A DNA stretch of 64,000 bases from Thiopseudomonas sp964394445 (GTDB lineage Bacteria; Pseudomonadota; Gammaproteobacteria; Pseudomonadales; Pseudomonadaceae). Where the stretch lies: positions 1-64,000 of the forward strand of contig CAYMXO010000006.1 in NCBI GenBank assembly GCA_964394445.1, written 5' to 3'. Below the pieces are notes generated by a model. It was not told where the DNA came from, searched no databases, and saw nothing but the letters and a program-made list of their open reading frames with translations. Within the stretch, counting starts at the first letter, position 1, and each line of letters begins with the position of its first letter. This document shows positions 38,948-47,769 of this stretch, piece by piece. The translations under genes and the position numbers were made by a program.

Positions 38948-39829
38948 ATGAACCCGATGCTTGATACCCTGGTTTCCCTGCTTGACATGGAAGCGCTGGA
39001 AACCAACCTGTTCCGTGGCGCCAGCCAGGACTTGGGTTTTCGCCAGTTGTTTGGCGGCCAGGTACTGGGCCAGGCCCTGTCTGCCGCCAGCAAAACTGTT
39101 GCCAACGATCGCAAGGCAAACTCGCTGCACGGCTATTTTTTGCGCGCAGGCGATGCGGGCAAACCGGTGATTTACCAGGTCGAACCGGTGCGTGATGGCG
39201 CTACCTTCAGCACCCGTCGCGTCATGGCGATCCAGAACGGCCAGCCAATCTTTACCTGCAGCGCGTCTTTTCACATCCGCGAAGAAGGTTTTAGCCACCA
39301 GCTCCAGATGCCCGATGTTCCCATGCCGGAAGATCTGGTGCCGGACAACGAGTTGACCGAAGAGCTGTCGCGTATGCTGAACGATGAAAAACGCATCAAA
39401 ATGCTGCGCGACAAGCCCATCGAGACCCGCGCCGTCCAGGTACTCGACCCGCTCGATCCGGACAAGGTTGCCCCGACCAAACAGGTCTGGTTCAAAACCG
39501 ACGGCCACCTGCCGGACTGCCCGGCATTGCATCGCTATCTGCTGGCCTATGCATCCGATTTCAGCCTGCTGACCACAGCGCTGTTACCGCACGGCGCCTC
39601 GATCTGGCAGCCGCAGATGCAGGTAGCCAGCCTGGATCACGCCATCTGGTTTCACGATGAAATGCGCATGGACGAGTGGCTGCTGTACAGCATGGACAGC
39701 CCGTGGTCCGGCGGCGCCCGCGGCTTTGCCCGCGGCAGCATCTTTAGCCGAGACGGACGCCTGGTTGCTTCGGTGGCCCAGGAAGGCCTGACCCGCGTGC
39801 GCAACGACTGGCTGCACAAAGGAGGCTGA
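38948..39829 (+). CDS. tesB: Acyl-CoA thioesterase II
   Basis: TesB hydrolyses medium- and long-chain acyl-CoA to free acid and CoA. The 293-residue protein has a double hotdog fold: FGGQVLGQALSAASKTV in the first half and a C-terminal half containing LDHAIWFHDEMRMDEWLLY, a family signature with the catalytic Asp. The ATG at 38948 gives MNPMLDTLVSLL; an ATG 9 bases later is possible, and no clear ribosome site decides. The next gene follows at 5 bases. Confidence 0.94.
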   Translation: MNPMLDTLVSLLDMEALETNLFRGASQDLGFRQLFGGQVLGQALSAASKTVANDRKANSLHGYFLRAGDAGKPVIYQVEPVRDGATFSTRRVMAIQNGQPIFTCSASFHIREEGFSHQLQMPDVPMPEDLVPDNELTEELSRMLNDEKRIKMLRDKPIETRAVQVLDPLDPDKVAPTKQVWFKTDGHLPDCPALHRYLLAYASDFSLLTTALLPHGASIWQPQMQVASLDHAIWFHDEMRMDEWLLYSMDSPWSGGARGFARGSIFSRDGRLVASVAQEGLTRVRNDWLHKGG

Positions 39830-39833
39830 GCCG

Positions 39834-40448
39834 GTGCCTGGCTTTCTGCATGCATGTCGTCACTGGGTCTTCGACATGGACGGCACCCTGACCCTTGCCG
39901 TGCACGACTTTCAATACATTCGTCGTCAACTCGGCATCCCGCCCGAAGCCGACATCCTTGGCCATCTGGACAGCCTGCCTGCCCGACAGGCACAAGCCGC
40001 CCACAGCTGGCTGCTGGAACACGAGCGCGAACTGGCCGAGCGCTCCACTGCCGCACCCGGCGCAGTCGAGCTGGTCCGGCACCTGCACGCTCGTGGCGAC
40101 CAGCTGGCCATCCTGACCCGCAATGCCCACGAGCTGGCGTCCATCACACTGCAGGCTATTGGCCTGGGTCATTGTTTCAATATCAGCAACATTCTGGGTC
40201 GAGAGCAGGCCGCACCCAAACCGGCTCCGGACGGCATGCTCAAAATCGCCCGCAACTGGCAAATAGACAGCAGCAGATTGTGCATGATTGGCGATTTTCA
40301 CTTTGATCTGCGCAGTGCGCGCAACGCGGGATCCCGGGCGGTGCTGGTCAATCTCCCGGACAACCCCTGGCCGGAACTGACCGACTACCACGCAAGAAAC
40401 TGCAACGAATTACTCGAACTGCTCAGGGCCGGACAGGCTTTGTCCTGA
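39834..40448 (+). CDS. HAD-superfamily hydrolase
   Basis: The 204-residue protein has the HAD nucleophile motif DMDGTL near residues 14-19, a helical cap, the motif II threonine in AILTRN, a lysine in AAPKPAP, and the final acidic pair GDFHFD. It is probably a small-molecule phosphatase of the phosphoglycolate type; the substrate cannot be told. The start is GTG at 39834, with GGAGG inside the end of tesB 8 bases before it, so the two are coupled. A terminator follows. Confidence 0.85.
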   Translation: MPGFLHACRHWVFDMDGTLTLAVHDFQYIRRQLGIPPEADILGHLDSLPARQAQAAHSWLLEHERELAERSTAAPGAVELVRHLHARGDQLAILTRNAHELASITLQAIGLGHCFNISNILGREQAAPKPAPDGMLKIARNWQIDSSRLCMIGDFHFDLRSARNAGSRAVLVNLPDNPWPELTDYHARNCNELLELLRAGQALS

Positions 40449-40487
40449 GCAACAGGCCCCTGGCAAATCGTGTTCTGCCTGCCAAAC

Positions 40488-40529
40488 AAAAACCGCTGGA
40501 GCCCCGATCAGGAGCTGACAGCGGTTTTC
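40488..40529. terminator. Intrinsic terminator after the HAD gene
   Basis: Arms AAAACCGCTG (40489-40498) and CAGCGGTTTT (40519-40528) form a hairpin, with a smaller inner GAGC/GCTG pairing. The A/T ends give it weak bidirectional character. Confidence 0.75.
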
Positions 40530-40811
40530 TGGAATTTTCCTGGATCCCCTTCAGCCGTGGTACAGCTGCGGTCTAGCAGTTGCCGGTAAGCATCTGCAAC
40601 AAGGGCTTGCGGCCGGTAAGCCTGCGTACCCGAATCCTCCGCCAAGCCTGTCTGGCATTCATGCCGGTTCATGTCTTGAGTTGGTTTCCATTATAGGGAT
40701 TTACTGCGAAATGAAATTGCGAAAATCATTATTTTCAAGCCGCTTGCAGCACAAAATTGCAAAAACGGAGTAAACTGCACAATAAATCAATACCGGTACA
40801 GGAAAAGACGC
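40530..40811 (+). promoter_or_regulatory. Upstream region of the Lrp/AsnC gene
   Basis: This stretch of about 280 bases has no supported gene. The part nearest the regulator is A/T rich and contains ATTGCGAAAAT (from about 40717) and ATTGCAAAAAC (from about 40756). These similar words could be binding sites for the Lrp-type protein, which normally controls its own promoter. Confidence 0.4.
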
Positions 40812-41291
40812 ATGAACAAGCTTGACCGCTTCGATATTCGCATCCTTGACGCCCTGCAAAAAGACGGACGCATCTCCAACCAGGATCTTGCCGAACAGAT
40901 CGGCCTGTCCCCCTCGCCCTGTTCGCGCCGAGTGCGCCAGCTGGAAGACAGCGGTTACATCAGGCGCCACGTGGCCCTGCTGGAGCCGAAAAAGCTGGGG
41001 CTGACCCTGACAGCCTACGTCCTGATCGGCATGGACCGACACACCCCAGAGCGTTTTGCCAACTTCCAGCGCCACATCACCCAGTGGGACGAGGTCCTGG
41101 AATGCAGCCTGATCACCGGCATGGATGCGGACTATCAACTCAAGGTTGTGGTGCCTGACATGGATCACTATCAGAAGTTTTTGCTGGAAAAGCTGACCCG
41201 CATCGAAGGGGTGACCAGTGTCCGCTCCAGCTTTGTGCTGAACCAGGTACAGCTGTCGACCGCCCTGCCGCTTGAACACCTGCAAAGCTAG
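40812..41291 (+). CDS. Lrp/AsnC-family transcriptional regulator
   Basis: The 159-residue protein has an N-terminal winged helix-turn-helix (DIRILDALQKDGRISNQDLA, then LSPSPCSRRVRQLEDSGYIR) and a C-terminal RAM/ligand-binding domain with the GMDADYQLKVVV core. Members sense amino acids and act as octamers. The target and ligand are not evident; the gene stands alone on the plus strand between a terminator and a small membrane protein gene. Confidence 0.92.
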   Translation: MNKLDRFDIRILDALQKDGRISNQDLAEQIGLSPSPCSRRVRQLEDSGYIRRHVALLEPKKLGLTLTAYVLIGMDRHTPERFANFQRHITQWDEVLECSLITGMDADYQLKVVVPDMDHYQKFLLEKLTRIEGVTSVRSSFVLNQVQLSTALPLEHLQS

Positions 41292-41406
41292 ACGCATCAG
41301 CATGTGATCCGCTGCGCCCGTGCCGCAGCCTGGGGTATTTGTTATCATCGGTTCAGGCCGTCGCCCCGGGCCCGGCCCTTCATTTAGCTGATCGCTGGAA
41401 ACCGCC

Positions 41407-41607
41407 ATGGAAACCGAAGTATTTGAAGAACTGATGACCACCCTGCTGGTCGCCGGTCTGATCCTGTTCATGGGTTTTATCGTCTGGGACCTGGCCAAAA
41501 AATCCAAAGCTGGCCGTTACGGTACGGCTGTGCTGTTTTTTGCCCTCGGACTTGGCGTGTTCGGCTTTATTGCCAAAACCATCATCATTGCCGTAAAGGG
41601 GCTGTAA
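41407..41607 (+). CDS. Small membrane protein, DUF2788-like
   Basis: The 66-residue protein has two membrane segments, TTLLVAGLILFMGFIVWDL and AVLFFALGLGVFGFIAKTI, joined by a basic loop (KKSKAGRYG). It resembles the DUF2788 family from memory; function unknown. The ATG has a weak GGAAA site upstream. It is convergent with rluE, with a 9-base C run (41633-41641) in the gap. Confidence 0.75.
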   Translation: METEVFEELMTTLLVAGLILFMGFIVWDLAKKSKAGRYGTAVLFFALGLGVFGFIAKTIIIAVKGL

Positions 41608-41643
41608 TACTCCCCCCGCAGCTGCAGCGTTTCCCCCCCCCGC

Positions 41644-42249
41644 TTACGGTAATGGCAGCTGCCGCCACTGACCGGGTTCAAGATCACCCAGCCGCCACTC
41701 ACCGATCTGCACCCGCACCAGTCGCAGGGTTGGCAGGCCCACGGCCGCAGTCATCCGTCGCACCTGACGGTTGCGCCCCTCGCAGATACTCAGCTCCAGC
41801 CAGCTGGTGGGAATGCTTTTGCGAAAACGTACCGGTGGATGACGCGGCCACAGCTGCGGCTCATCCATGCGCCGGGCTTTCGCTGGCAAAGTCATGCCAT
41901 CTTTCAGTTCTATACCGGCGCGCAACTGTTCCAGCTGCTGCTCCTGCACCTCGCCTTCTACCTGCGCCCAGTAGGTTTTCCACATGCGGTAACGCGGCTC
42001 GCTGATACGCGCCTGCAACCGGCCATCATTGGTCAGCAGGACCAGTCCCTCGCTGTCACGGTCCAGCCGCCCGGCCGGATAAACACCAGGAAAATCCAGC
42101 CAGTCCTTGAGCGTGGCCCGGCCCTGTCCGTCACTAAACTGGGTCAGCACATCGTAGGGTTTGTTGATGGCCAGCAGCACCGGCGCAACCGGCTGCCTGC
42201 TTATGGCAGGCTTGCGTCGTGGCGGCTTGTGCCGCTTCCACTCAGTCAT
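41644..42249 (-). CDS. rluE: 23S rRNA pseudouridine synthase RluE
   Basis: RluE makes pseudouridine 2457 in 23S rRNA. The 201-residue protein belongs to the RsuA group without the S4 domain. The catalytic motif is GRLDRDSEGLVLLTNDG, and the C-terminal part has ICEGRNRQVRRM. The ATG at 42249 overlaps the flavodoxin stop by 8 bases. The frame continues 70 codons upstream into the flavodoxin gene without support. Confidence 0.9.
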   Translation of the reverse strand: MTEWKRHKPPRRKPAISRQPVAPVLLAINKPYDVLTQFSDGQGRATLKDWLDFPGVYPAGRLDRDSEGLVLLTNDGRLQARISEPRYRMWKTYWAQVEGEVQEQQLEQLRAGIELKDGMTLPAKARRMDEPQLWPRHPPVRFRKSIPTSWLELSICEGRNRQVRRMTAAVGLPTLRLVRVQIGEWRLGDLEPGQWRQLPLP

Positions 42250-42703
42250 GCCAGGCCTTGAGCAAACCGGCAAATTCCTGCAACCAGGGCTCGGCATCCT
42301 GTACCGGCGTAACACTTGCACTGGCATCATGGCGCAGGGTTTCCTGCAGCAGGACCAGCCCCAGCAGCCCGGCCAGATCTTCCAGTTCGTCGGCAGCCAG
42401 GCAGAAGTTGTCACCGTACCCGGCGTCACCCAGCCCGATGATGCCGGCAGGCCGGCCACTCCAGTCCGGCTGCTGTTCCTCCAGCGCGTCCACCAGGGGT
42501 TGCAGCTTTTCCGGCAACTCGCCCATGCCGGTGGTTGAAGTCACCAGCAACAATCCGGCCGGATCCTGCTCCACCAGCTCCGCGACCGTCCACTGCCGCT
42601 GATAGACAGCCTCCAGACCGGCTTCGGTCAGCAGCTCGGCCGCACGCCAGGCGACCTCTTCTGCCGCACCAAAAACCGTACCGGAAATAATTGTAATGCG
42701 CAT
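42242..42703 (-). CDS. Short flavodoxin (MioC/YqcA type)
   Basis: The 153-residue protein has an N-terminal FMN phosphate loop (ISGTVFGAAEEVA), where the usual SxTGT is changed to SGTVFG. The aromatic-loop region is STTGMGELPEKL, with a second loop around GLGDAGYGDNFC. It probably carries electrons to an unknown partner. GGGAG lies before the ATG at 42703. It is coupled to rluE by an 8-base overlap. Confidence 0.85.
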   Translation of the reverse strand: MRITIISGTVFGAAEEVAWRAAELLTEAGLEAVYQRQWTVAELVEQDPAGLLLVTSTTGMGELPEKLQPLVDALEEQQPDWSGRPAGIIGLGDAGYGDNFCLAADELEDLAGLLGLVLLQETLRHDASASVTPVQDAEPWLQEFAGLLKAWHD

Positions 42704-42871
42704 GATTTCTCCCGAAACGCCCGGCCAGCAGCTGCAAACCGCAACAGCGCCCGGCAATGGATGCCAGTACCACAGCAAACAACCACAAAGAAAAATGTTA
42801 GTCTGGGTCAATTCCGCCGGCAGCCTAACAAGCCCAATCACCTGCCGCAAGCCAGACAATCGAGGTCCCCC

Positions 42872-43582
42872 GTGCCCAGCCAATACCCTGTACTCGTCAC
42901 CGGTGCCGCCCGGCGCATCGGCCTGCACTGCGCCCGGCAGCTATTGAACAACGGCCATCCTGTGATCATCAGCTATCGCCAACACCATTCCGGCGTCGAC
43001 GAGCTGACAGCCGCCGGCGCGCTCTGCCTGCAGGCCGACTTTTCCAGCGAGGCAGGCATCCAGGCCTTCATTGAACAGCTGCAGCAGCATGCACAGGGCT
43101 TGCGCGCCATCATCCACAATGCGTCCTGCTGGAAGCCGGATCCGCAACCCGCCGATGGCAGTGCTTTTAGCGAACTGTTCCACGTGCACATGCTGGCACC
43201 CTACCTGATCAACCTGGCCTGTGAGCCGCTGCTCAGGAAAAGCCCGCAGGCCGACATCATCCATATCAGTGACGATGTGACCCGCCGCGGCAGCAACCAC
43301 CGGGTTGCCTACAGCGCCAGCAAGGCGGCACTGGACAACATGACCCTGTCCTTTGCCAGCCAGTTTGCCCCGCACATCAAAGTCAACAGCATCAGCCCCG
43401 CCCTGATCATGCTGCAGCCTGGCGATGATGAAAACTATGCGCGGCAGGCCATGGACAAATCCGTATTAAAAATCATTCCCGGCCCCGAAGTGGTGACACA
43501 AGCGGTAGAATACCTGCTGAACAACCCCTATGTGACCGGAACCACCCTGAGCCTGAATGGCGGTCGCCACCTGAAGAATTAG
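42872..43582 (+). CDS. folM: Dihydromonapterin reductase FolM
   Basis: FolM reduces dihydromonapterin (and weakly dihydrofolate) with NADPH. The 236-residue protein is a short-chain dehydrogenase with the nucleotide motif VTGAARRIGL and active-site YSASKAALDNM; the double-Arg glycine motif is typical of the FolM/PTR1 group. The start is GTG at 42872 with GAGG upstream. The frame is open 37 codons further without support. With folE and folX it forms a tetrahydromonapterin route, which in Pseudomonas serves phenylalanine hydroxylase. Confidence 0.88.
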   Translation: MPSQYPVLVTGAARRIGLHCARQLLNNGHPVIISYRQHHSGVDELTAAGALCLQADFSSEAGIQAFIEQLQQHAQGLRAIIHNASCWKPDPQPADGSAFSELFHVHMLAPYLINLACEPLLRKSPQADIIHISDDVTRRGSNHRVAYSASKAALDNMTLSFASQFAPHIKVNSISPALIMLQPGDDENYARQAMDKSVLKIIPGPEVVTQAVEYLLNNPYVTGTTLSLNGGRHLKN

Positions 43583-43597
43583 AAGGAAAACCATCCA

Positions 43598-44155
43598 ATG
43601 AGTGAAGATCTGGCCAAACATTACCACGCCATCCTTGCAGGACTGGGCGAGGATCCACAGCGCGAAGGCCTGCTGGACACCCCGCTGCGCGCCGCCAAGG
43701 CCATGCAGTATCTGTGTAACGGTTACGAAAAAAATCTTGATGAAGTGGTCAATAACGCGCTGTTTGAATCAAGCAGCGAAGAAATGGTCATCGTGCGCGA
43801 CATCGAACTGTATTCGCTGTGCGAGCACCACCTGCTACCCTTTATCGGCAAGGCCCACGTCGCCTACATCCCGACCGGCAAGGTGATTGGTCTGTCCAAG
43901 GTGGCGCGCATTGTCGACATGTACGCCCGCCGCCTGCAGATCCAGGAAAACCTGACCCGCCAGATTGCCGACGCCGTCATGAGCGTAACCGGTGCCTCTG
44001 GTGTTGGCGTGGTCATTGAAGCCAAGCATATGTGCATGATGATGCGCGGTGTGGAGAAACAGAACTCGGTGATGACCTCTTCGTCCATGCTGGGCAGCTT
44101 CCGCAGCTCGGTCAACACCCGCCAGGAGTTCCTGCAACTGATCCGGGGACACTGA
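43598..44155 (+). CDS. folE: GTP cyclohydrolase I
   Basis: FolE opens GTP to 7,8-dihydroneopterin triphosphate, the first step of folate and pterin synthesis. The 185-residue protein has the zinc/catalytic motif LCEHHLLPF, then KVIGLSKVARIVDMYARRLQ and the C-terminal ARR/CMMMRGVEK region. It lies 15 bases after folM and 1 base before folX. Confidence 0.96.
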   Translation: MSEDLAKHYHAILAGLGEDPQREGLLDTPLRAAKAMQYLCNGYEKNLDEVVNNALFESSSEEMVIVRDIELYSLCEHHLLPFIGKAHVAYIPTGKVIGLSKVARIVDMYARRLQIQENLTRQIADAVMSVTGASGVGVVIEAKHMCMMMRGVEKQNSVMTSSSMLGSFRSSVNTRQEFLQLIRGH

Positions 44156-44156
44156 C

Positions 44157-44537
44157 ATGCAGCAGATGCTACAGCCCGGCCTGGCGCGCATCCGCATCAA
44201 GGATCTGCGTCTGCGTACCTATATCGGTATCAACGAGGACGAAATCCGCAACAAGCAGGATATTGTGATCAATATGCAGATCCTTTATCCGGCCTGCAAG
44301 GCGGTGGACAGCAACCAGATCGAAGACGCCCTGAACTATCGCAGCATTACCAAGGCCATTATCGAACTGGTGGAAAACAACCGCTTTGCACTGCTCGAGC
44401 GCCTGACGCAGCAGGTGCTGGATTGCGTCATGGGCTTTGCACAGGTGCAGTATGCCGAAGTGGAAGTCGACAAACCTCACGCCCTGCGCTTTTCCGAATC
44501 GGTTTCCATCACCCTGGCCGGACAACGCAATGCCTGA
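44157..44537 (+). CDS. folX: Dihydroneopterin triphosphate 2'-epimerase
   Basis: FolX epimerises dihydroneopterin triphosphate to the monapterin form. The 126-residue protein is a FolB-like tunnelling-fold protein with IGINEDEIRNKQDIVINM and the catalytic region DALNYRSITKAI. Context with folM and folE favours FolX over FolB. The first ATG is used; a second lies 9 bases later. Confidence 0.9.
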   Translation: MQQMLQPGLARIRIKDLRLRTYIGINEDEIRNKQDIVINMQILYPACKAVDSNQIEDALNYRSITKAIIELVENNRFALLERLTQQVLDCVMGFAQVQYAEVEVDKPHALRFSESVSITLAGQRNA

Positions 44538-44895
44538 AACCCTGCACGAACTTTTACAGCGCAGCAAGGCAGACAACTGGCTGTTTGCCGATACCCTGGC
44601 GTTCATCGAACGGCATTACCGTTACCAGCCGCAAGCCTTCACCAACGGCCCGCTACATAATGCAGCCGGAGAAAACCAGGGTTCCTGCAAGATTCTTGGC
44701 CTGGCCCTGCTGGAAGGTCTAAGCGTCATGCAGGCACTGCTGCTGTTTGGCGAGCACTACCGGCAGGTTCTGGCCAGCCCGGGCGAAGCCGGCCATGCCA
44801 ACATCCGCCAGCTAATCCGCGGCGGTCTAGCGGCGGTCAGTTTTCAAGAACGTCCATTACAGCGGCGCAGCCACCAGCCTCTTGACACTCACTAA
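44530..44895 (+). CDS. HopJ-family protein
   Basis: The 121-residue protein matches the HopJ family (named for a Pseudomonas syringae type III effector, but widespread in non-pathogens). Conserved stretches are LLQRSKADNWLFADTLAFI and GENQGSCKILGLALLEGLS. The start overlaps the folX stop by 8 bases, so it is coupled to the pterin genes. Function unknown; no secretion system is in the window. The 102-base gap after it holds no clear terminator. Confidence 0.85.
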   Translation: MPETLHELLQRSKADNWLFADTLAFIERHYRYQPQAFTNGPLHNAAGENQGSCKILGLALLEGLSVMQALLLFGEHYRQVLASPGEAGHANIRQLIRGGLAAVSFQERPLQRRSHQPLDTH

Positions 44896-44997
44896 GTTGC
44901 AGCGACTTAAGACAATACTTGGGTCTTGTTTCTGTCCGGCCCAACAAGACACACAGAAGCTCAACGATCCCGCTGGCGGGAACTGGCAGAGCAAGCA

Positions 44998-45861
44998 TCA
45001 GCGCCCCTGCTCCAGCCCCCATTGATACAGCAGGTTCTTGCGGGCACCGGTGATCTGTGCTGTCAGCGCTGCCGCCTTCTTTAGAGGCAACTCGGCAGCC
45101 AGCAGTGTCAGCACCCGCTGTGATTCGACATCCAGACTGTCCCTCCCCGCTTTTTCATCGACTCCGGCAACCAGCAGTACGCATTCTCCGCGCTGCTGGT
45201 TGCTATCGGCTGCGATCCAGCCGGCCAGCTCGCCCAGCGGAGCATCCTTGATGGTCTCAAAGGTTTTCGTCAGCTCGCGCGCCAGCACCGCCTGACGCCG
45301 CGACCCAAAGGCTTCGGCCATGGCCAGCACCGAATCCAGCAGCCGGTGTGGCGCTTCATAGAAAATCAGCGTGCGCGACTCATCAGCCAGCGCTTGCAGC
45401 CGGGCAGCACGGGCACCGCTTTTGGCTGGCAGGAAACCTTCGAAGGCAAAACGGTCGGATGGCAGACCGGCGGCTGACAGGGCAGCAATGGCGGCACAGG
45501 CGCCCGGCACAGGTATCACCTGAACTCCGGCGGCACGGGCCTGTCTCACCAGATGGAACCCGGGGTCCGACACCAACGGCGTTCCGGCATCACTGATCAG
45601 GGCCAGGCTGTCTCCGGCCAGCAGGCGCTGCACCAGCGCATCACTACCGCTGCGCTCGTTATGGTCATAGCAGGCAACCATCGGTGTATGGATGCTGAAA
45701 TGCTCAAGCAGCCGTGCCGAATGGCGAGTGTCCTCGGCGGCTATCAGGCTGACCTGCTGCAGCACCTGTAACGCCCGCGCGCTGATATCCTGCAGGTTGC
45801 CGATCGGTGTTGCCACAACATACAAACTGCCTGTAACCGGTTTAGTCACGACGGACTCCAA
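44998..45861 (-). CDS. rsmI: 16S rRNA (cytidine-1402-2'-O)-methyltransferase
   Basis: RsmI methylates the ribose of C1402, the same nucleotide that RsmH modifies at N4. The 287-residue protein has YVVATPIGNLQDISARAL, ISDAGTPLVSDPG and FEGFLPAKSGARAARL, all family signatures of the tetrapyrrole-methylase fold. It is divergent from lpoA; a perfect TATAAT (45881-45876 minus) may be its -10. Confidence 0.96.
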   Translation of the reverse strand: MESVVTKPVTGSLYVVATPIGNLQDISARALQVLQQVSLIAAEDTRHSARLLEHFSIHTPMVACYDHNERSGSDALVQRLLAGDSLALISDAGTPLVSDPGFHLVRQARAAGVQVIPVPGACAAIAALSAAGLPSDRFAFEGFLPAKSGARAARLQALADESRTLIFYEAPHRLLDSVLAMAEAFGSRRQAVLARELTKTFETIKDAPLGELAGWIAADSNQQRGECVLLVAGVDEKAGRDSLDVESQRVLTLLAAELPLKKAAALTAQITGARKNLLYQWGLEQGR

Positions 45862-45875
45862 AAGCCAAAAGACGC

Positions 45876-45932
45876 ATTATATCGTAAAGCTGCTGCCACA
45901 ACGTCGCACCCGAAGTACAGCTTGGGTACAAT
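45876..45932. promoter_or_regulatory. Divergent promoter region rsmI/lpoA
   Basis: A perfect TATAAT lies on the minus strand at 45881-45876 toward rsmI, and TACAAT lies on the plus strand at 45927-45932 toward lpoA. Neither has a good -35 at normal spacing. Confidence 0.5.
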
Positions 45933-45969
45933 GCTCCAGTTATTGAGACTGATCAGGAACCAACTGTCC

Positions 45970-47769
45970 ATGTTACAACCCCTGCGCTTACCCCTGGCCC
46001 TTGGCCTCGCCCTGGTACTGACCGCCTGCGCCAGCACCAGCAGCAATACCATTGGCTCGCTGCCGGACACCCGTGCCGGAGACCTTGACAAGACCCTGGC
46101 CGCGGCCGGCAAGAAAAGGGGAGCAGAAGCCACCAACCTGTACCTGGCCGCTGCAGACCTGGCCTGGCAGGAGGGTGACAGTTTCAAGGCCCGCTCCCTG
46201 ATCGAATCCCTTGATCTGGAAAACGCGCTACCGGCACAAATCATTTTTGCCAACACCCTGTCGGCGGAACTTGCCCTGGATCGCAAACAGCCTGAAATGG
46301 CACTACAGTTACTGCAGGACCCGGCCTTTGGGCGCATTGCCGAACTACCGCTGACCCAGCAGGTGCGCAGCCAGGAAGTGCGGGCCCAGGCTCTGGCAGC
46401 CACCGGACAACTGCTGCCGGCAGCTCGTGAACGAATTTTCATGGGCGGGCTGTTGCATGGTCAGGCTGCCATCGACAACCAGGAAAGCATCTGGTCACTG
46501 ATCAGCCGGCTGCAGACACCAGTAGACATCCGTTCCGGCGAACAGGAGCTACGCGGCTGGCTGGCCCTGTCCGGCCTTGTGCGCAGCACAGGCTCGCTGG
46601 AACAGAAACAGCAAAACCTCCGAGACTGGGTGGCCAGCAACAGCCAGCACCCGGCAGCCCGGCAGCTTCCGGCCGAACTCGACACACTGCTGACCCTCAA
46701 GCCCAGGCCGCTGCAACGGGTGGCTCTGCTGTTACCCAGCCACGACCGCAACCAGAAGGTTGTCAACGCTCTGCGCAACGGCTTTCTGGCGCGCTATTAC
46801 GCAGCGCGCGAGGCTGGTCAGCAGGTTCCCGAGCTACACTTCCACGACAGCAGCCAGCTTGGCAACCTCGGCGAGCTCTACCGCCAGCTGCAGCAGGATC
46901 AGGTCGACCTGCTGATCGGTCCATGGGAAAAAGATCTGGTACGTCAGCTGGCCGAACAATCCAGCCTGCCTGTTACCACCCTGGCGCTGAACTATGCTGA
47001 CAATGCCGAATCGGCAACCGAAGGCCTGTTCCAGTTCGGCCTGTCTGCCGAGGACGAAGCGCGCATGGCTGCCAACCGCGCCTGGAATGACGGCATGCGC
47101 AATGCTGTCATTCTGGTTCAGTCGGGAGACTGGGGACGCCGGGTCCAGGCTGCTTTCAGCGAACAGTGGGAACGACTCGGCGGCACGGTCAAAGACAGTA
47201 TTTACCTGGGTCAGCCGGTTGAGCTGGCACAACAGCTGGCCAGCCTGATGCGGCTGCGCGACAGTGAAGCCCGTAGCAAAAAGCTCGCTGACACCCTGGA
47301 CATGCGCATCCACAGCCAGCCGGGCCGTCGTCGCGACATAGACTTTGCGTTCCTCGCGGCCCCGTCCCAGCAGGCCAGACAGGTACGCCCGACGCTGATT
47401 TTCCAGTACGCCGGAGACTTGCCCGTATATGCAACTTCAGCAGTCAATCCGGGCCGCCAGGACCAGGCTTTGCTGCACGACCTGGAAGGCATCACCTTTA
47501 CCGAGGTGCCCTGGCTGCTTGAGGATCGCGACCCGCTGCAGCAGGAAGTCACCAATCGCTGGCCTGAAGCGGCCGGCCTGATGGGGCGCTTTTATGCGAT
47601 GGGAGCCGATGCCTACCAGCTGGCAGTTCAGCTGCAGTTGCTGCAAGCACTGCCCAATACCAGTACGGACGGATTGACCGGCCAGATGCAACTTGGCACC
47701 CAAAACAAGGTCGAACGCCACACTGGCTGGGCGCAATATTCCGATGGCAAACTGGAGCTGCTGCCCTGA
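45970..47769 (+). CDS. lpoA: LpoA, lipoprotein activator of PBP1a
   Basis: LpoA (LppC family) is an outer-membrane lipoprotein that activates the PBP1a synthase from outside. The 599-residue protein has a lipoprotein signal with lipobox LTAC at about residue 19. A helical N-terminal domain is followed by a periplasmic-binding-like C-terminal domain (RVALLLPSHDRNQKVVNALRNGF onward). The ATG at 45970 is chosen because AGGAA lies before it and it puts the signal at the N-terminus. Its stop overlaps the yraN start. Confidence 0.92.
   Translation: MLQPLRLPLALGLALVLTACASTSSNTIGSLPDTRAGDLDKTLAAAGKKRGAEATNLYLAAADLAWQEGDSFKARSLIESLDLENALPAQIIFANTLSAELALDRKQPEMALQLLQDPAFGRIAELPLTQQVRSQEVRAQALAATGQLLPAARERIFMGGLLHGQAAIDNQESIWSLISRLQTPVDIRSGEQELRGWLALSGLVRSTGSLEQKQQNLRDWVASNSQHPAARQLPAELDTLLTLKPRPLQRVALLLPSHDRNQKVVNALRNGFLARYYAAREAGQQVPELHFHDSSQLGNLGELYRQLQQDQVDLLIGPWEKDLVRQLAEQSSLPVTTLALNYADNAESATEGLFQFGLSAEDEARMAANRAWNDGMRNAVILVQSGDWGRRVQAAFSEQWERLGGTVKDSIYLGQPVELAQQLASLMRLRDSEARSKKLADTLDMRIHSQPGRRRDIDFAFLAAPSQQARQVRPTLIFQYAGDLPVYATSAVNPGRQDQALLHDLEGITFTEVPWLLEDRDPLQQEVTNRWPEAAGLMGRFYAMGADAYQLAVQLQLLQALPNTSTDGLTGQMQLGTQNKVERHTGWAQYSDGKLELLP

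Noticed and set aside
41608..41643. Nine-base C run near the rluE end as a frameshift signal
   Set aside because: It lies outside both coding regions (41633-41641) and cannot alter either protein.
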